Positions 28,583-41,197 of a stretch of 64,000 nucleotides of DNA are shown here, piece by piece. Position 1 is the stretch's first letter. Each line of letters starts with the position of its first letter. Under the pieces are notes generated by a model that had not been told where the DNA came from, searched no databases, and worked only from the letters and a program-made list of their open reading frames with translations. The stretch comes from Skeletonema tropicum (lineage: Eukaryota > Bacillariophyta > Thalassiosirophyceae > Thalassiosirales > Thalassiosiraceae), in contig CM074129.1 of the NCBI GenBank assembly GCA_037178625.1, forward strand, positions 3,162,001-3,226,000, written 5' to 3'. The translations under genes and the position numbers were made by a program.

Positions 28583-30223
28583 TCAATAAAACTGTGCTTT
28601 GTTCATATTCTCAACGAGGTTCTTTTCAATCTCCTCAAGGTCTAATGGCGGTGGAGAATCTGATCTCAGACCTAACAAATCTGCATCTTCATCATACCCT
28701 CTATCTGTTGCGCTGATAAAGCTACTTCTTCGGACAAGTGCTTCTTCGTTGTCCACTTCTTCTTCCGATTGTTCATCATCGTCTTCTTGCACTTTTTCTT
28801 TTGTCCTATCCAAAACAGAATGTTCACCATTTTTCGACACCTCCAGTAAAAACTCTTTGGCTGCAGAAGAGGATGAATCAATGCCATCACTACCATCATC
28901 AGGCTTTGAGGCGAAGCCATTTTCTCCAGAAGGAGGATCAAGACCATCAAAAGATGCACTGAATAAAGGAGGCGAATCAACTACGTCCACATTATCATCA
29001 GCGTTTGATTTCAATTCCGAGTCAGGAGGCTTGTCTGAGCCATTCTGCTTCATGTTATTCTTCGTCGATTTCTCTTTTGGAACAATCTTCTTGCTCTGTT
29101 TATCAAAGAACTTGTTAGCCTCTTCTTCCACACTCTTTCCCTCACTTTCTGCATCAAACAACCGCTCATCATGAGATTTATCCTCCAACTCATCTCCTTC
29201 GCCAAATTCTAGTTCCATCTCTGATCCGTTGTCATCATTCTCCCATTCAGCCATCTCAATACCAGAGTTGTCAAATACAATTGCACCAGCTTCACTACCA
29301 TCATCACGGGGACCCCCAGCACCATTCTCAATATCATCAAATCCACTATCCCAGACACCACCATTGGCACGCCCTCTCTTTTCTGACCACTCTGCCCATT
29401 TTCGAGTGTCCAATGGTGGCACAACATTGGAATCTCCATACGCTCTCTTTTTCTTTAGTCTGGCTCGTCTCCAACGTGCCCGCATAACTCGTTCATCTGG
29501 GAATATACCACATTTGACACAAGCGTAGCCGCAGAATTTGTAGATGCACATTATCAAAGCGCAGAAGCTAGCGGCAAAGGTGAATCCGCGTAGTAAATCA
29601 TCAAATATTGTGTCGGGAGTCTTTGATTCATTTGTTGTAGGCAGCTGCTTGTTATCGTGATTCGTATTGTGCTCACTAGCCGAAGCGTGACTTTGAGTGG
29701 TTGTATTTTGAATTGATTCAACCAGGTCGGTCATTTGTTCTTCATCTTTAGTCACGGTTGAATTTTCTGTCGAAGGAAGTGGTGGTGGCGGTGGAGGAGG
29801 AGGCAAAGGTACAACTTCTTGTTCCTCTTCCGCCTCTTTATCACCCGTCGAGTTACTAAAGACAATTCCCTTTTCTTTCTTCTCTGATTCTTCTTTTATC
29901 TTGTCACTGTTTTCATTGAGACCTTCCTTGTACCTCTCCAGATATGTCTCAGATTCATTCTCTTCGATTGATATTTGAGTTTGATTATTGCTGATATCAT
30001 TTGTCGCATCATCATCTTGCAAGTGGAATGGTAAATCATCATCGTCTTCCTCCCAGTCTTCCTCGAGTTTCCGCTTCATTTTCCACCGTTTATGCTGATT
30101 GTTCGTCGGTGGAGAATTACGAGATCTCAAATAGTTGCGGTTTGGTGGTCGAAGATTATCTGCAAATGACACTGTTGCAGAGGCAAACACAATGCTGCTG
30201 GTCAAGTTGATACGACGTCTCAT
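28583..30223 (-). CDS. Acidic single-pass membrane protein, unknown function
   Basis: A protein of 546 aa starts at the ATG at 30223; the frame upstream to 30292 depends on a GTG. Residues 1-22 (R-R-R-I-N-L-T-S-S-I-V-F-A-S-A-T-V-S-F-A) look like a signal peptide. The next 190 residues are very acidic, with N-glycosylation sequons and a polyproline run (P8). One membrane helix (about 213-236, F-T-F-A-A-S-F-C-A-L-I-M-C-I-Y) is followed by a Cys/Lys/Arg-rich stop-transfer segment and a long acidic tail with an SPPPLDLEEIEKN ending. The topology is type I: acidic lumenal/external part and acidic cytosolic tail. No family was recognised. Confidence 0.6.
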   Translation of the reverse strand: MRRRINLTSSIVFASATVSFADNLRPPNRNYLRSRNSPPTNNQHKRWKMKRKLEEDWEEDDDDLPFHLQDDDATNDISNNQTQISIEENESETYLERYKEGLNENSDKIKEESEKKEKGIVFSNSTGDKEAEEEQEVVPLPPPPPPPPLPSTENSTVTKDEEQMTDLVESIQNTTTQSHASASEHNTNHDNKQLPTTNESKTPDTIFDDLLRGFTFAASFCALIMCIYKFCGYACVKCGIFPDERVMRARWRRARLKKKRAYGDSNVVPPLDTRKWAEWSEKRGRANGGVWDSGFDDIENGAGGPRDDGSEAGAIVFDNSGIEMAEWENDDNGSEMELEFGEGDELEDKSHDERLFDAESEGKSVEEEANKFFDKQSKKIVPKEKSTKNNMKQNGSDKPPDSELKSNADDNVDVVDSPPLFSASFDGLDPPSGENGFASKPDDGSDGIDSSSSAAKEFLLEVSKNGEHSVLDRTKEKVQEDDDEQSEEEVDNEEALVRRSSFISATDRGYDEDADLLGLRSDSPPPLDLEEIEKNLVENMNKAQFY

Positions 30224-30627
30224 CTTGCTGCTAGCTGGTGGTCGAGAAGAAAGTGAATGGAGTGAGGCAGGGAGGGTGGCTGGTCCAATCACTCGACTGA
30301 CATACTTCGACGAGTATTATTATGATATTGGTGGAATGTGGCATCGGCATGGTCATAAAGATTTGAAGAAGTTATGTCGTGTCCCGGTTCCCGGTCATAG
30401 TGACGATTTTGGGCCTCGAGGGCGGGCGGGGCGGAGCGGAGGTTGCCCCCTTTTTACCCGTTTGCGGGAAGTAAAAAGACGTGTATCTCTTTTCATTTCA
30501 CCACCAAAATAAACTTCAAAATGGATTTGCCTTGCTATCTCGTGCATTTGGTGACAATAAGTAGTACTAACCCAGCTATTGACGAGGCTATAACACTATT
30601 GTAAATCCTATACAACATCAGGATAAC
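30224..30627. promoter_or_regulatory. divergent intergenic region with GC-rich island
   Basis: These 404 bases separate the acidic membrane protein gene (-) from the PPR gene (+). A GC-rich patch (about 30412-30445, GGGCGGGCGGGGCGG) stands out from the AT-rich surroundings and could be a bidirectional promoter core. Confidence 0.4.
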
Positions 30628-33600
30628 ATGCAATCTCGATGGCTTCGTCCCTGTAGCCGTCAGCTACAGAGAAGAAGTAACAATGATGCGTGGAGGTGGC
30701 GGACACTGCAACATCCTCGAGCTACACAAAATCAGTTCCTCTCTTCAACTCTAATGATGGGGCCAATATCGTCGTGCCGTGATGTGACATATAGATTCAG
30801 ATCAACCGATAGTACTGCTGATAGATTTGTTCGTAATAAGAGACGGGCTCGAAAAAAACATCCTCGGCATCGTGATTTGTCTGCCGATAAACCATCGTCG
30901 ATGCAGCCATCAAAAGAGATATCTGACATTGCTCGACGTCTTTTGTCAAGGAATTCGTCACTAACTCAACAAGGATATGCACTTCGTGATTTTGAACGAG
31001 TTCTACTCAAGGCACGGGAGGATAAATCCCTCTTACGAAAGCTACAAATATCACCTGCTGATACGAGGACGATGCTACTTCTGCCTCCAAAGTTACTGCG
31101 TGATGTTCATGAGGCAGTGACACATTTCAGCAAGATAGATGGATTGGTAGAAATAGATATACCAGTGCACAATCAACTTAATGATACTACAAATAAACGG
31201 ATGGATACAATAAAGAAGAAAGTGCCTGGGCCGATGGTCTGTGCACTACTGCTGGAATTGATCGGCATACCTCAATACTACTCGCACATATCAACCCCGA
31301 CATCGACCGATGCACCACCCATAATGACTGTGCACAGTTCACAAGTCGATGCAATGATCGAATGCAGTCTACTAACAACTTCAGCTTTGTCCAACACGTG
31401 TAGAGTAGGCAGAAATTCCTTCATTGGATACGACTTTAATTCTCAAAACATCAACACCACACAGGCAGCAACGAAGACAGCTGCTGCTTTAGCAGAAGAG
31501 ATTTGGAGGAGTGTGGCGAACATACAGATACTGTATACATCGGGGAAGCGAAGTAGTGATGGCATCTCTGATGATGGGCCAGATTTACCACGTGTACCTA
31601 TTCGAATAGGGAGAATTGGCTTTATTGGCGAGCAAGAGTATAATCCCGTGATGGAATATTTATCAGCTTGGCGCGAAGAAGTAAGGGACGAAGAGAATTT
31701 AGATAAAGAATTTGTCAATGAGCATCATATGATCAGTGATGTTGATGACTTTGATTACACAGTTAGCCCGTCTTCGGTGCCAACAACTTCATCGGCTGGA
31801 AATAATGTTGTCCCGTGGAGCCCCAAAGATCAACGTCGCTACGACCAAACACTGATGATTTTCAATTCCGTCCTTGATGCCTATTCAAAATTGGGCTCGT
31901 CTGCGGCTGGTGCACGACCTGAAATTCGTCGTGAAATGGTCATGAATTGTGAGAGGTTATTGCTGGAAGTTGTCTCGCGAGAGAAAACGAAGGCATCTCC
32001 AGAGACAATATTACAACATGTTCAGCCGGACAGCATTTCATTTAATACTGTAATGAAAGCTTGGGCAGGAATGACCTCTAAGAAGCGAGGCAACAGTAAT
32101 GATGAACATGCAAAGAGAATCTCGATTGCTACCGCAGAGCGAACAGAAGGCATATTGGAAATGATGCATGAGTATTTTGAGAAGGAACGTGCGCAAATGA
32201 ATACGCTTGAAACTATACAGGCATCGTGGATAGAGCGAGGAGGTACTAGTAATGCATTGAGTGAATTGACAACCGCACCGAATGGCATTCCCGTTACTCC
32301 AAATACATCATCTTACAATATTGCTCTAGCTGCTTGGTCGAAAAGTTCAGACCCTGAGGCTGCTATCAAAGCTCTGAATTTGTTCAACCGAATGGTACAG
32401 CGATGTAATACTACTTGCATCGCGAGAGAGGCAATGTTGAATGACAATACAGAAGTAGACAATACAAAAAATCCAAGAGTATTCAATGCGTTGCCAGATG
32501 CAAGAACTTTTGTAGCACTTCTATCAGCGCTCAACCACACATCATCCACCTTTAAGGAGGCGTGTGATTTGGTCCTTTCAATTTTCGTTGTAATGAGGGA
32601 ATGGGATGATCAATTGAGATGGTGCTCAGAGAATAAAATTGGTCCTTCCTACCTTTTTCGTCACTCGAATCGCGTCCTCAACGAATTCACCTACAATGCT
32701 CTCATTAGAACTTTATCTAAACTTCCAGCAACAAATTCTTGGGAAGAACATTACGAATGCTGCAATCAAATTGACAAAATCATAGAGGAAATGATGAGCC
32801 AATCGGTTAGCCCCAATGCTATCACTCGTGGATTCGGCATCAATGCTTGGGCTGCATGTGCGATGCAAGCTCAGAGTGACAAATCTCGTGTTGAAAAATG
32901 TGCGGAAAAGGCTACAGTGCATTTGAATGAGCTGCTCTCAGACAGCACAAAATTTGAGTCGGAAAGATCTGTCAAGATAAATGCGATTAATGATGTCATC
33001 AAACTATATGGGAAAGCTTCTCGGCCAATGAAGGCAGCCGAAGTGTTTGAAACAGCCAAAGAGAATCAGTTGTACAATCTACAGTCGCTTGCTACCATCG
33101 TGGACTCCCTAGCAAAAAATAGCCATATGGATATATCATATGCCAACAAAGCACATCAATACCTTCTCGATTTTGAACGAGAGAAGATGAGAATGAGACC
33201 TTTGTTGGTTTCTCCTGACATGAAGTACACAAAAATGTACAATTCTGTTATCAGCGGTTATCTCAAATGTAACAATAAAGACAAGGGGCTTGCTCAAGCC
33301 CAGTCGCTGCTTTCATATATGATTGAAAGCCATGAATCTAATCCAAAACATATTGCAAGGCCAAACACAACCTCGTTCGTCCCAGTCATGTCGTCAATGG
33401 CATATAACGATGGCCCTCAACTTTTGGAGAAACTCTTGAACAAAATGGAATCATTGCATCAACGCAGAAAAAGTATTACACCAACCTCTCCTGATGCAAA
33501 ACTAGTTGCGAACGTTGAACCAAATACCATTGCATGTAATGCGCTTCTGAAAGCCTATGCTCGGATTGGAAATCGCCAATCTGCTCTTCAGCTACTCGGA

Positions 33601-35165
33601 CGAATGGAGAAAGATGCAAATCTTTCATCAGCACGACCAGATGCTAACACTCATGCAATAATGTCAACACTGTTCAGCGATGGCCTATCTGCTAAGACAG
33701 CCTCTTCCGATTCTTCTTTGAGTGGAGAGGTTGCCAGCCCGGGCTTCCTCAACGTTGAGGATATCAATCTGAAAGATCTGAATCTTAATGGTCAAGATAT
33801 GACACCAACCTCGAAGTCGTTCGAGTCAATGATGAATAGTAAGTTTATGATTTGCACCAGTATTTTCGCAATGACATACCATTGCAAAGTGTTCTAATTT
33901 TCTCGGCGTTTCCAGTTTATACTACGTCAGGGACTGTTGATGGTGCCGAAAAGGCTACTGAATTGTTACGTCAGCTGGAAAAAATGAACGCATCAGGAGA
34001 AATCAGCTTCAAACCGGAACGGTTGTTACACAATTACAACAATGTCATCAATGCCTGGTGCGAATGTGAAAAAAATGGCGACATCAATGTCTCTGCATTG
34101 GAAAAAGCTGAAGAAGTTCTGAACTATCTATTTGAGCACGAATCGTTATCACCAAATAATGCTTCCTTCAATCTTTGTATTAAGTCATGGTGCCAGAGTA
34201 AACACCCTAACGCCGCAGATAGAGCAGAACAAATCTTCCGCCGTAAAGAAATGTCTGCAGCAAAGGAGCAAAGCAATGTTTACGTAAATGCCCCTGATTA
34301 CAACGTGATAATCGCGAAGTGGACGGATGACCAAGTCAATGGCCCCGACCGCGCTCGCAGACTGTTCAAGGAAATTGATCAAAAGTACGGAAACGCTGCT
34401 GAGTTGAGGGCTAGGCCAAACATTGTCACTTTCAACTTACTCCTTGATGTCTTGGCGAAAAGCAAATCTAGAGATATGGCAGAGGAATGCGAAGAACTTC
34501 TCAAGCAAAGGAATGATTTATTCAAAGAAGGGAAGAGTACTATCTTACCAGATATCATCTCTTACAGGTCGTGTATTGATGCATGGATTCGACAATGGAA
34601 GAAAGACTCGCCTCAGAGAGTCGAGGCTTTGGTCAAAGATATGATCAAAAGGTACTCAGTTGAGGGAAGGGAGGACCTTCGCCCTGATGCAGACCTATTT
34701 AACTTGGTGCTAAAAGCTTGCGCCCATGCAACTGTCACTTGGCATGAAGACTTTGGCAAAGGAGCAAACGATACACCTATATCAATTGCCAATCGCACCT
34801 TTGCTTTGTTGAAGTGGACAAATGAGTTCAATGCCAAGCCAACTCACGCGACGTATGCGTTCATGTTCATTGCATACAAATTTCATTTGAATTTTGATAA
34901 CTCGAGATATACTCCATTACTGCTAATGTTGTGGAAACAGTGCTGTAGTGATGGTCTAGTCTCGCAGTTTGCATTGGAATCGTTTCGTAACTGTGTTCTG
35001 GATTATGAATTTTGGAAGGCCATCGGTGGGAAGGAGAGATATGCTCTGTTGGGAAAGACAGAACCTAAAATGATCCAAATTGACGATATTGCACAGGAAT
35101 GGAAGAGAAACGTAAAGCCGCCACGAAGGCAAGGCAAGAAACGAGTGAATAAAGTTCTAGATTAG
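30628..35165 (+). CDS. Pentatricopeptide-repeat (PPR) protein, two exons
   Basis: Exons 30628-33838 and 33916-35165 with a 77-nt GT-AG intron (donor GTAAGT, phase 1) give 1486 aa. The N-terminus (M-Q-S-R-W-L-R-P-C-S-R-Q-L-Q-R-R) is Arg-rich without acids, a mitochondrial-type pre-sequence. Many degenerate 35-residue helical pairs follow from about residue 400, e.g. D-S-I-S-F-N-T-V-M-K-A-W, V-T-P-N-T-S-S-Y-N-I-A-L-A-A-W, E-P-N-T-I-A-C-N-A-L-L-K-A-Y-A-R, and R-P-N-I-V-T-F-N-L-L-L-D in exon 2. PPR proteins bind organelle RNA in a sequence-specific way for processing, stability or translation. No DYW or SMR domain is seen. The stop codon overlaps the stop of the minus-strand gene at 35162. Confidence 0.9.
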
Positions 35166-37283
35166 AGGAAACGGTCTGGAGAAAGACGAGCTCGTTCCAC
35201 AGAGACATCTCCAGGAAGGCGAAACATTTCTGTACCATCAATTCCTTTGATTTCATCAGTCAGAGCTGTGGCCAAACACTCCGAAGTAGCCAAACAAAGC
35301 GTCCATCCTAGTGTGCCGTGGCCACTGTGAATGAAGACTCCTGGTACCGAACGAACAGCACCTACTATTGGCAGGTCATCAGGGCTAAGTGGTCTAAAAC
35401 ATTGCAAAACATTTGCTTCTTTGGTATTGCTCTCAGGAAAGAGCACTCTGTTGCAAGAAGAGGTAGAAAGGTTGGAGCGAGTTAGCACTGAAAAATTCCA
35501 AGGCAGATTGTGAAGCATTGCAAGGTGAAATGGAGGAACTAACGCACCTGCCGTAACGACTCAATACCCTTGGAGCCACAGAAGGCACATCTGCCGCTTT
35601 ATCTCTATAACCCACTAGTTCTCCGAAGCCAGCGATTCTCGCCATATTCACCCCTACTGAAGAGCAATACATGTCGTCAATTTTGAGTGGTTGATTCATT
35701 AGATTTTTTGATGACGCTGTCTCAGTCTCCTCTGCAGCATACATAGTGAGGGAGTACCCTCTTAGTGGATATGTTGGACAGGAATCACCTATTGAGAGCA
35801 TTCTCGCAAACAATGGGGTGTTAATACCAGCAGCGAGAACAACGAAGTCGAAATCATGTGAACGCCCATCCTTTGTTCGCAGCGAAAATCGTTGCTTCTT
35901 TGCAACTGGATCTGTTGCCAGTGCTTTGCTCATCATCTTCATTCCGATCAGTTGTCTGCTTTCTTCAATAGCGTACTTAGCTGCACTTATACTATGAATC
36001 TTCCCTTTCAGACCACACTTATACTCGACGCCATAATCGTTAGTGATTTTGTTAGTGAGAGTTTTGATAAACACTGCGCAATCGGCGGTATAGTCAGCTT
36101 TTCTATGCACGGCGACCACTTCTTCATCAATCGGTAGATTGAGGATGCGAGGCTCCAGTTTGACTGCCTGAAACAATTAAAGGGGACATGTTTTAGATTG
36201 TATCACTTGCAAAAGTAGTGCAATTGTTAGAAAGAAGATCTTGCCACTTACTTCTTCATAGGACAGCAAAGCAAATTCTTCCCCAAATGTTTCCCCTTCT
36301 TGAAAGTCGTGTACAGCATCCTGCTTACTTCTGTAGAGCGAGATAAAGCCCTGACTTAGCCCAGTCTTTGATGCGAGCCCATTACTGTTATTGATTGCTT
36401 CCAGGAACAAAACACGGTTACTCTTGGCAAGCTGATAGATGATCTTTCCCCTTTCATGGACATCATGTTCAGTAGAGAATAAACTTGTCTTTAGAAATGA
36501 GGTCAAAAAGGTCAGAAATGTAGCCCGCTCGTCCCACGACGCTGATGGACCCATACACCTAAATAGATGTAATGCAAAATAGGGAGGCGCATAGTCAAAG
36601 TTGTCCAATCTCAGTAACTGATCTGCTGCAAAGTGTTGTTTCTGCAACATACTCTGTATCGTTTCCAGCCGTTCTTCGAACCATTCTCTTACAGTGTCTT
36701 TCATTATCTTCATCAATGTCTTTCTTTGACTCATTACGTGCATACTTGCACCTGGACAGATAGTGTTTGCATTACGCGCGGTGGCTGAAAGAGGCAGAAG
36801 AATTATCAGAATTAAACCAAAGTCACGGATCTACCCTCTCTAGAGGATGTGATACATTGACTCACCTGCCACCCATGAAGGCTGTTGATGATTCGAGAAG
36901 TCCACCTCATTAGCACCTCCATACTCGTCTCCTTCAAAAACAACAATCTTAGCTGAAACGTTATTAGCAGATAACTTCTTGCTTAGTGCATTTGCAGCAG
37001 TGACTCCTGCAATGCCACCACCGACGATAGCTATTCGTGGCTTCGACGTAAAGTCGTAATGTGGTATCGTCTCCATGAATTCATCAGTTTCAGACTTGTC
37101 GTGTATCTTATTTACTGCGAACAGATTGGTGCTACTTCCAAGAGGCTCGGACAACAGATCACGATAATAGTGGCACATCATAGGCGGCGGACGAATAAGT
37201 GGGGCGAAGCCAAATGCAGCAAAGCAAGAAGGCCAAGTTCCCGGCTGGCGCAGAAAGGAGTAAGTGGCATGTTGGATATCCAT
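35162..37283 (-). CDS. DadA-type FAD-dependent amino-acid dehydrogenase/oxidase, four exons
   Basis: Minus-strand exons 37283-36866, 36784-36252, 36167-35548 and 35447-35162 join in frame to 618 aa. Introns are 81, 84 and 100 nt, all GT-AG. The first domain has the FAD-binding motif R-I-A-I-V-G-G-G-I-A-G-V-T-A-A-N-A-L (near residue 90). The exon 1-2 junction restores A-T-A-R-N-A-N-T-I-C-P-G. Exon 3 has F-V-V-L-A-A-G-I-N-T-P and Y-P-L-R-G-Y-S-L-T. Exon 4 has R-P-L-S-P-D-D-L-P-I-V-G and H-S-G-H-G-T-L-G-W-T, the C-terminal signature of D-amino-acid dehydrogenase DadA. It oxidises D-amino acids or a related amine. It is larger than bacterial DadA (about 430 aa), with inserts in exon 2. A bacterial origin of the family is possible. 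Substrate and compartment are unknown. Confidence 0.85.
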
Positions 37284-37827
37284 GATGGACAGCTTTTTGA
37301 GGCAAGATGTCAGATTATTTGTGAAGTGATTGTAATGGGATTGAGGCAGCCTCTTCAGTAGACAGTAGATGGACGGAGCAGTGTTCGCTTCGAAGGTAGA
37401 GAGAGAGCAAGCACTTCCTCAGTAGACGGGGTTCGGATTAAATACAAAAAGTGTTCACCCTACTTATGATTTCCACCCAGAAATTAATTTCATTCAGCAT
37501 TAAACAACATCGAACATTGATCCAATCAATCTATGAATAAGAATATCACAAAAAACCAACGACTTCGGGGTGATCATTGAGTTTCTCCGTCGGGGGAGTT
37601 TCATAACGGACGAATGATAATTTGAATTTAACGGTTTGTTATGGGAGCGGACGTGAACGGAAATGAGATCTTCAATGCTCGACAAACATTCATGATCATG
37701 CATGGGCTTTTGTGCAAGTGCAATGTGTTCTAGCACCTCATGAACGGAGATTGATCCATCCAAGCATATCAAAAGTGCGATGAACAATGGACTGTTTGCT
37801 GATCAAAAGCGTGGGTTGAGGTCGAGA
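37284..37827. promoter_or_regulatory. upstream region of first duplicated gene, part of the duplication
   Basis: From about 37556 onward this sequence is repeated at 41914 (ACGACTTCGGGGTGATC, GGGGGAGTTTCATAACGGACGAAT, GGAGCGGACGTGAACGGAAA), so the duplication includes about 270 bases of 5' flank. Bases 37284-37555 are the upstream region of the DadA-type gene. The copies carry small indels that change upstream reading frames but keep the ATG at 37828/42191 in the same context. Confidence 0.6.
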
Positions 37828-40800
37828 ATGACTCGCAAGACAATGAAAGTGCTGGCAATAATAGGCATGCTACTGCACCTGGTCGCTGCAGCTGAGCAAG
37901 CCATGGAGTCGCAACAATGGACTAATGGCAAAATTCCTCTATCAGAGCAATTCGTGCGTAGTCTGTCAGTGATAAAGGGCAGTGATAGGAGAGCCTTGCA
38001 ACTTCAGAAAATAGAAACAACTACTCTTGGATCGGAAGGAACATCAAGAAATGCAGGATTGAGCCGGCGCATGCAGAAGCAGCGTACAATGCAAAGATGG
38101 AAACCACGGTTTGGAGGCAGGAATAGAAGTAGCAGAAAGTCGAGAAGTAGTAGAAAGTCAGGTGTACATAATAATGGTGGTGGTAGAGGAGTGAGAAATG
38201 GAAAATGGAGACCTGCTGGATGGAATGAAAGCAGTAGAAGAGGGAGAAATGGGAATTGGCAATCCAGCGGGAGGAACAGCAGCGGTAGAAATAGCTCTGG
38301 TAGAAAGCCTGGCAAGCCGTTCGATAAATGGAAAGCGCCCAATAGTTCAGGTTGGGGTTCGCCCTGGGGTCAAGGATGGGGTGGCAGTGTAAAGAAACCA
38401 GGGTACTCCCCAACAAAACGTGAGTAGTATATACCTAGAAGGTAGAAGTGCCTTTGCTGATGTAGGTAGTTACTTTTTTCATTTATATTATTGCTCTAAC
38501 CTCGTCTTCTCTTCATCAGCTGATAAAAAGACCCCTCGTCCGACTAGGGAACCAACTCGCAGACCTAACCATAACCAACAACCTCCTGCACCCCAACCTA
38601 CGTCTGACGTGAGATTGATTCAAGTCACAATGGATGGTATGCTCACTGCAACTGACTTGGATGTTCCTGCCGAAGGGTCAGGTGATTTGAAAGCTCTTGC
38701 AGTTGCATTCGAGAAAACAATTCGAGGTTTTTTGGGAGAAAAGTATCAGGTTGTTGTCTACCAAATTGGTGCAGCTTCTGTCGATAATACAAGCATTCTA
38801 AATGAACATGGAATGGGGTCTAAAAAGGATGAGAAGAATAAGTCAGACTCGTCGAAAAAGAGAAAGCAGCGAAAAAGCCCGCCTCGCGATCTCCATGCAG
38901 GAAATGGCTATGAACAGGGCTGGGATGAGTGGGATACTAACTTTTGGGAGAAGAATGAGATGGTGAGCTGGGGACCTGGGTTGGCAGAATGTCCAGTCGA
39001 TGGTAGTCAGATTCCAGTCTTTTTTGTGGTGAAAGTAATTGAACGTTGTTTCGATTGTGATGGAGAACAGGCTTTTTCACAAGGCGCAGATACCTATCGT
39101 GAAACCTTTGCGGTGCTAGACAATGCTGTCCAGTCGAACGGCATGTCGAGAGCTTTTTGTATGAACGCACTACGAACTGGTGCCGTCACAACTTATCCGT
39201 GCGGAGTTAGTATAACATGCGTCACGGGCGTATCTTACTTTGTTCAATTTGACGATGAGATCATTGGCACTTCTCCAACACTATCGCCATCTGTCGAGCC
39301 AACCTACGAGCCAACTGACGAGCCAACCGACGAGCCAACTGACGAGCCAACTGACGAGCCAACTGACGAGCCAACCTACGAGCCAACCATCGAGCCAACC
39401 GTCGAGCCAAGTAAGTTCCATTTGCGTTGATCAGTCTTATTTTGTCAATATTTACTTACTGGCCCAATTCTCCTTGTCACTTCTTTTTTTTTTTTCAGCA
39501 TCGCTTCCAACGACTGACGATCCTCCCACTTCAAGTCCAAATACGTTCGAGCCAACTCCTGAACCTTCCTTCGAACTCGAGCCTACACCACTTCCAACTC
39601 CAACTGGAGTCGACGACAACGAGCCTACTTCCTCGCCTACGTTCGAGCCAACTCCTGAATCTTCTTTCGAACTCGAGCCTACACCACTTCCAACTCCAAC
39701 AGGAGTCGACGACAACGAGCCTACTTCCTCGCCTACGTTCGAGCCAACTCCTGAATCTTCTTTCGAACTCGAGCCTACAATAGTTCCAACTCCAACAGGA
39801 GTCAACGACAACGAGCCTACTTCCTCGCCTACGTTCGAGCCAACTCCTGAATCTTCCTTCGAACTCGAGCCTACACCACTTCCAACTCCAACAGGAGTCG
39901 ACGACAACGAGCCTACTTCCCCGCCTACGTTCGAGCCAACTCCTGAATCTTCTTCGGTAATCGAGCCTACAACAGTTCCAACTCCAACTGAAATCGACGA
40001 CAACCCAACATTTCAACCGACTTCCTCAGAAGGCAAGCCATTGTTCATATTCGGAAGTTCCGAGTCTGTTGGTAATTCCGAACCAATTGATTATGAGGTT
40101 CCATTTGCTGTTGGAGAAGATGTTATCTTTGCTAGTGCAGGTTCTAAATACACGCTGGTTATACTTGATAATGAGAGCGCAGCTGTGGCTGGGTTTATTG
40201 ATAATTTTGATGAATATTCAGGGTACTTTGGCCTGCCACTGGAAGATATGTCCGAGGGATCAAATGAACTTGCAGTTATAGACTCTATTGTGAACTTGAA
40301 TGGTGACTTACTATCTGCTCCAAAATTCAGGCGAGTACAGGCTGGAGTAGAAACAAATGATGGTGCAATGCATTCTGTATTCATTGACGTGGACGGAAAT
40401 GTTTACGCAGCTGGAAGTAACAATAGTGGCCAACTGTGCATTGGAGACTTAGATGACAGAAACATACCTCATCAAATTGATTTAGGTGAAGCTGCAGTTA
40501 GTGCTGCTGTTGGTGGGGACTTTACCTTGATTCTTGGCGCCTCGGGTGATGTTTATGGTTGTGGAAGCAACGAATTTGGTCAGCTTGGTCTTCCAAATGA
40601 TCTCTTCGTAGATGTACCTGATTCTGGAAATGGATTGAAGAATGTAAGGACTATTTCTGCAGGCTTGGACTTTTCGCTTCTCTCTACTGAAGATGGACTC
40701 GCTGTGATGGGTTCAAATTCGGAGCAACAACTTTGTACAGATGAATTTGATAAGGTGACGGAGCCTTATTTCTTGGATGCAATAGGCGCTGAAGACTCAA

Positions 40801-41197
40801 GACAATTTCGCGCCGGTTCGCAATCGTCATATATATTGTTTCGAGATGGGTCGGTAGCTGCTTGTGGTCTCAATGCATTTGGACAGCTAGGCATTGGTGT
40901 GTTTGATGATCCAGGGCCGGCAGCAGTGACAATACCTGGAAATAATTTTATCAAAAATCTTGGCGTCGGTCCATCCGCTGTCTCGACGTTCTTCGTAGCT
41001 TTGGATGGCTTAGTTTATGGTGCAGGAAGAAACAACAGAGGTCAGCTAGGAGTTGGGGATAAAGATGACAGGGAGAGTCCAGAACAAGTGCTGTTTGAAT
41101 TCAACGCCGATGATGTGACCAGAATCTCTGCAGCCTTTGATCACACCCTTGCATGGTGATCATAAATGGAAGCTGAAAGAGCAAATAGAATCAGACT
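37556..41197 (+). repeat. tandem segmental duplication, copy A
   Basis: Copy A of a two-copy direct duplication; copy B is 41914-46058. Homology starts at CCAACGACTTCGGGG (37556 / 41914) and ends at AAATAGAATCAGACT (41197 / 46058), so it covers one complete gene with flanks. Outside the repeat stalks the copies are almost identical, including introns. The spacer of about 720 bases between them is unrelated to the flanks. Confidence 0.93.
37828..41159 (+). CDS. Secreted protein: basic Ser/Gly/Trp domain, Cys domain, Pro/Thr stalk, RCC1-like propeller (copy A)
   Basis: Exons 37828-38419, 38520-39410 and 39499-41159 (introns 100 and 88 nt, GT-AG) give 1047 aa. The ATG at 37828 is chosen because it is the first start shared in frame with copy B; an ATG at 37780 is also open here. 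Residues 1-23 are a signal peptide. Exon 1 encodes a basic region with an R-R-A-L site and S-S-R-K/N-S-S-G-R repeats, and a W-G-S-P-W-G-Q-G-W-G-G end. Exon 2 encodes an unrecognised domain (D-V-R-L-I-Q-V-T-M-D-G onward) with C-F-D-C and several single Cys, then twelve-base EPTD repeats. Exon 3 holds four 32-residue repeats (F-E-P-T-P-E-S-S-F-E-L-E-P-T...) and an RCC1-type propeller (G-S-N-N-S-G-Q-L-C-I-G-D). A cell-wall or surface role is inferred. Confidence 0.8.

Noticed and set aside
35433..35520. Alternative acceptor (TTTTTCAG, 35475 region) for the last DadA-type exon
   Set aside because: It keeps the wrong phase and leads to a stop after 18 codons; the acceptor at TTGCAACAG (35448) restores the C-terminal DadA signature.
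37780..37827. Upstream ATG of duplicated gene copy A
   Set aside because: The corresponding bases in copy B are shifted in frame by indels; only the ATG at 37828/42191, directly before the signal peptide, is shared.
39452..40016. Long minus-strand frames rich in G-V-G-S or R-R-G-S-R
   Set aside because: They are antisense readings of the Pro/Thr repeat DNA; the plus-strand gene with signal peptide and introns explains the region. The same holds for 44130-44877.
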